From contig CM076962.1 of NCBI GenBank assembly GCA_039566865.1, forward strand, positions 2,784,743-2,848,742: a stretch of DNA of 64,000 nucleotides. Reading direction: 5' to 3'. The translations under genes were made by a program, and so were the position numbers. Below are positions 40,301 to 43,300 of this stretch, in pieces. Below the pieces are notes generated by a model, which worked only from the letters and a program-made list of their open reading frames with translations, did no database searches and had not been told where the DNA came from. Source of the stretch: Aurelia coerulea (Eukaryota; Cnidaria; Scyphozoa; Semaeostomeae; Ulmaridae). Position 1 is the first letter of the stretch. Each line of letters starts with the position of its first letter.

Positions 40301-43300
40301 ACGTGCCACACCATATTTAGGTAACTGATCTACGTCAACAGGAAATACTGATATGTGATAGGCTAGAATTTAATCGCAAGTGGCTTGAGCCACTTTTATA
40401 TGCTTACGTTCCCTTTAAAGTTAGTTGACGCTGACGCAGGTAAATAGCTAACTCAAGAGCTGCATATGCAGGTCTAAAATTAGGCTATTGTATTTGATGA
40501 TTTCGACACGTGCGTGCATATTTTTCACTAGGGCAGCAATTTTGTCCTATTTATAGAATGCCTCTACTTAGTTCCGTCAACTAACTTTAACGCTGGATAC
40601 ATATTCCAGTTTAATCATGAGTAAATACAATCAGCTGATTAATACCAACTGACAGAACAACAGCAAAAAGTACATGTAAATGTTCGTAAACTAAGATGAG
40701 AAATACAATATATCTTAACCCTAATCCATATGGGCTTTTTTCGAGCTACCATTTATGGGGGGGGGGGTGCTTTCCACCCCCGCTCTGAAAACTGCCTTAG
40801 ACTCATCCGAATTCAATACAACTTGGCACAGTTATAGAACAGGTAATTTGTAGCTCGTAGCGCAATTTGGGTGTGGCTGCCACGCCTTGTGACGTCACAG
40901 TGACGTCACGAAGCTGAAAATCTGTGAAAATCAGGCTTCCAAGTTGAATTCAAGTTTAATGAAGATTTTGCATGAACTTTATGCAGTTTTTGGTTCAGTT
41001 TGTCAACATATGTGATGATAAAATTATATTTTATTGAAATTAACGATTTTGGAGTGATATTTAGGCAGAAATTAGCCAATTCTTATGACGTCATTTGTGC
41101 GATTAATTTATTCTAAGTAAAAAGAGACCAAAATAACCTGCAAAATGGTGATTATCTATAACAAATGTATAATTAGAGTGTTTTTCATTGAAAAAGTTCG
41201 AGAAAACTTGAAAAAATTGCTAATTAGTCCAAAATGGCGGCCAAAATGACGTCATTATCAAAAAGTGCTGACATCATCAAATTCCAGAAATTCCGGTATC
41301 AAATTGAAGCCCTTTGATTGCTGATTCATTTGCTGTATAATACTTCATAATTAAATGTAATAATTCCATTGAAATCATTGAAAACAATGATTTTGCTGCT
41401 ACCTCCTTCCAAATATGGGCATGTCACGTGACCTGTGAGTCCTATTGTTCAAAAATTTTTCCACCAAAATGTGGCTAATAGATAATTAGTAAAAGTCAGG
41501 GAGGCTGGGGGACATAGCAAACGTCGTTTAAAAACGCGGCAAATAAAACCTTGAGGGGGGGTGGAATCCACCCCCCCCCCATTTGGATTAGGGTTAATGT
41601 TTCCTAGCCTGCATGCAGGCCGCGCGTCATTATGCAGACTTTACTTTATTCGTGAAGTCTGCACGCAGGCGATATGTGTCCAATATTTTGTGCATAGTTT
41701 GCAGGAGCATAGAATCGTAATTTGCTTTAATAGCCTTTGAAGATTTCTATATTGTTTGCATTTCTCACTTCAGCAGATATGTCATTCGAAATCTGACTAC
41801 ATATGTAAGAAACTGTTTCAGTTCCATAAGTAACTGCGTTAAAACACCTATTCGACGCAGCGATAAAATCTTGCCTAATTATGCGAATCGGTTGGTAGAT
41901 CTTTGGGTTTAACTTTGTGGGTGGTTGGTACATTTTTCCTGATTCACCCGGTAGTTTTTGTTTCCTTCCATGTTATGGCCACGAACTCGTTACATCAACC
42001 CTAAAAGAGAGCTTTTACGGTACATCTTCCCCCATAAACATCATCATATCATATTGCTATGTGCTACCACTCAACTTTACATGTCATCTCTTTCAGGATA
42101 CTTAGACAATCCAGATGGCTCTCTTGGTCTTGGCCTGACCATAGAAACAGATATGTTGACCATCGTAAAAGCAATGGCATCTAGTGATTCGGGATTGGAC
42201 GTAAAAGATAGGATGTGGCTGAAAATTACGATACCCAAAGCTTTTATTGGTAAGAAATCCACTTGCTTTGATCTAATTGATCGCAATAGAAAACTAACTT
42301 ACGAGCAAAAGTCTACCATGAAACAAAGTATTTTTGCATGTATAGTTGAGGCTCTTGGGTGCCCGGCATGCATTGCAGACCTGTTTGTAAGTGTGGCCTA
42401 AAATTCATGCTGGATCAAAATAGTTTTAGGATATCGCTCAAGTCAGTGCACGTCATTGCAGCTCGAGATTCGGCCATATTTCTCTTTGCCTGCGTTAAAC
42501 ATAGGACTGGAATTGAATGAAATCCATGATATCCACGAAAAACAAAACAAACGTTTGCAATGCATGCCGGTCACCCAAGAGCATTTGCAGGCCTGGCCAT
42601 TTGAGGAGAGTCGTATCTCTCGCTCCCTTCCAGGCTCTCCTAAAATGATGTAGAGGAGCTGTAATAGACCATTTCGCAATTTTGGAAAAGGGACTGAGGA
42701 TAGCGCGGCCGATTCTGACAGCCTTGGCAACAAGTAGGAAATCTAGGAAATCCCTTCTTCTGCAGCTGGGCCTAAACTGAGCCGTTTCAAAGTCGAGGGA
42801 AACAACTGAAATAAAATGGCTCAAAATACATTCACAAATGAGCGAAAAGATTGCAAAACGGCTAAATAATCCAAAGACAACACTTACCATACTAAACAAG
42901 CATCACATAACTCTTGGAAGTTGCAAATAAATCGAAAATAACTCGAGTTTGGAGAGAGATGCGAGCGAGCCGCCAAACGTACACTTTGCACTGCAGAGGA
43001 GGGGATTCCCTAGATTTCCCTTGTGCCAAGGCTGTCAGAATGAGCCGCGCTCTCCTCAGTCTCTTTCTCCAAATTGCAAAATGGTCTATTGGCTCTCGTG
43101 AACTGTTCAAAGAATTTAAATTGCTCCCATTATATTTCATATGTTACGCTACAGTAGAAACCCGCATAAAAGAACCTAGGTTTTTTCTGGGCAGCCTGAA
43201 TTGGTTCTTTCAGCCTCTAGGTTCTTATAAAAACAGGTTCTTTTATGCGGGTTTCTACTGTAGCTTGAAATTTAGGCTCAAACAGCTTTTGACTTTTAAG

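Larger units (their letters stand above)
19427..42096 (+). other. 22.7-kb DVL intron K-L
   Basis: It separates the exons before the DEP domain from the DEP exons. Identified content: LINE fragments (19925-21909, 24060-24690), MITEs (22088, 22792, 29348, 33857, 34625, 40233, 40415, 40729), SINE (25902), minisatellite (32461) and microsatellites. I see no domain, tRNA or spliced host exon in the stretches 26100-29300, 29730-32460 and 35040-40230. Many short open frames there are unsupported. Confidence 0.85.
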
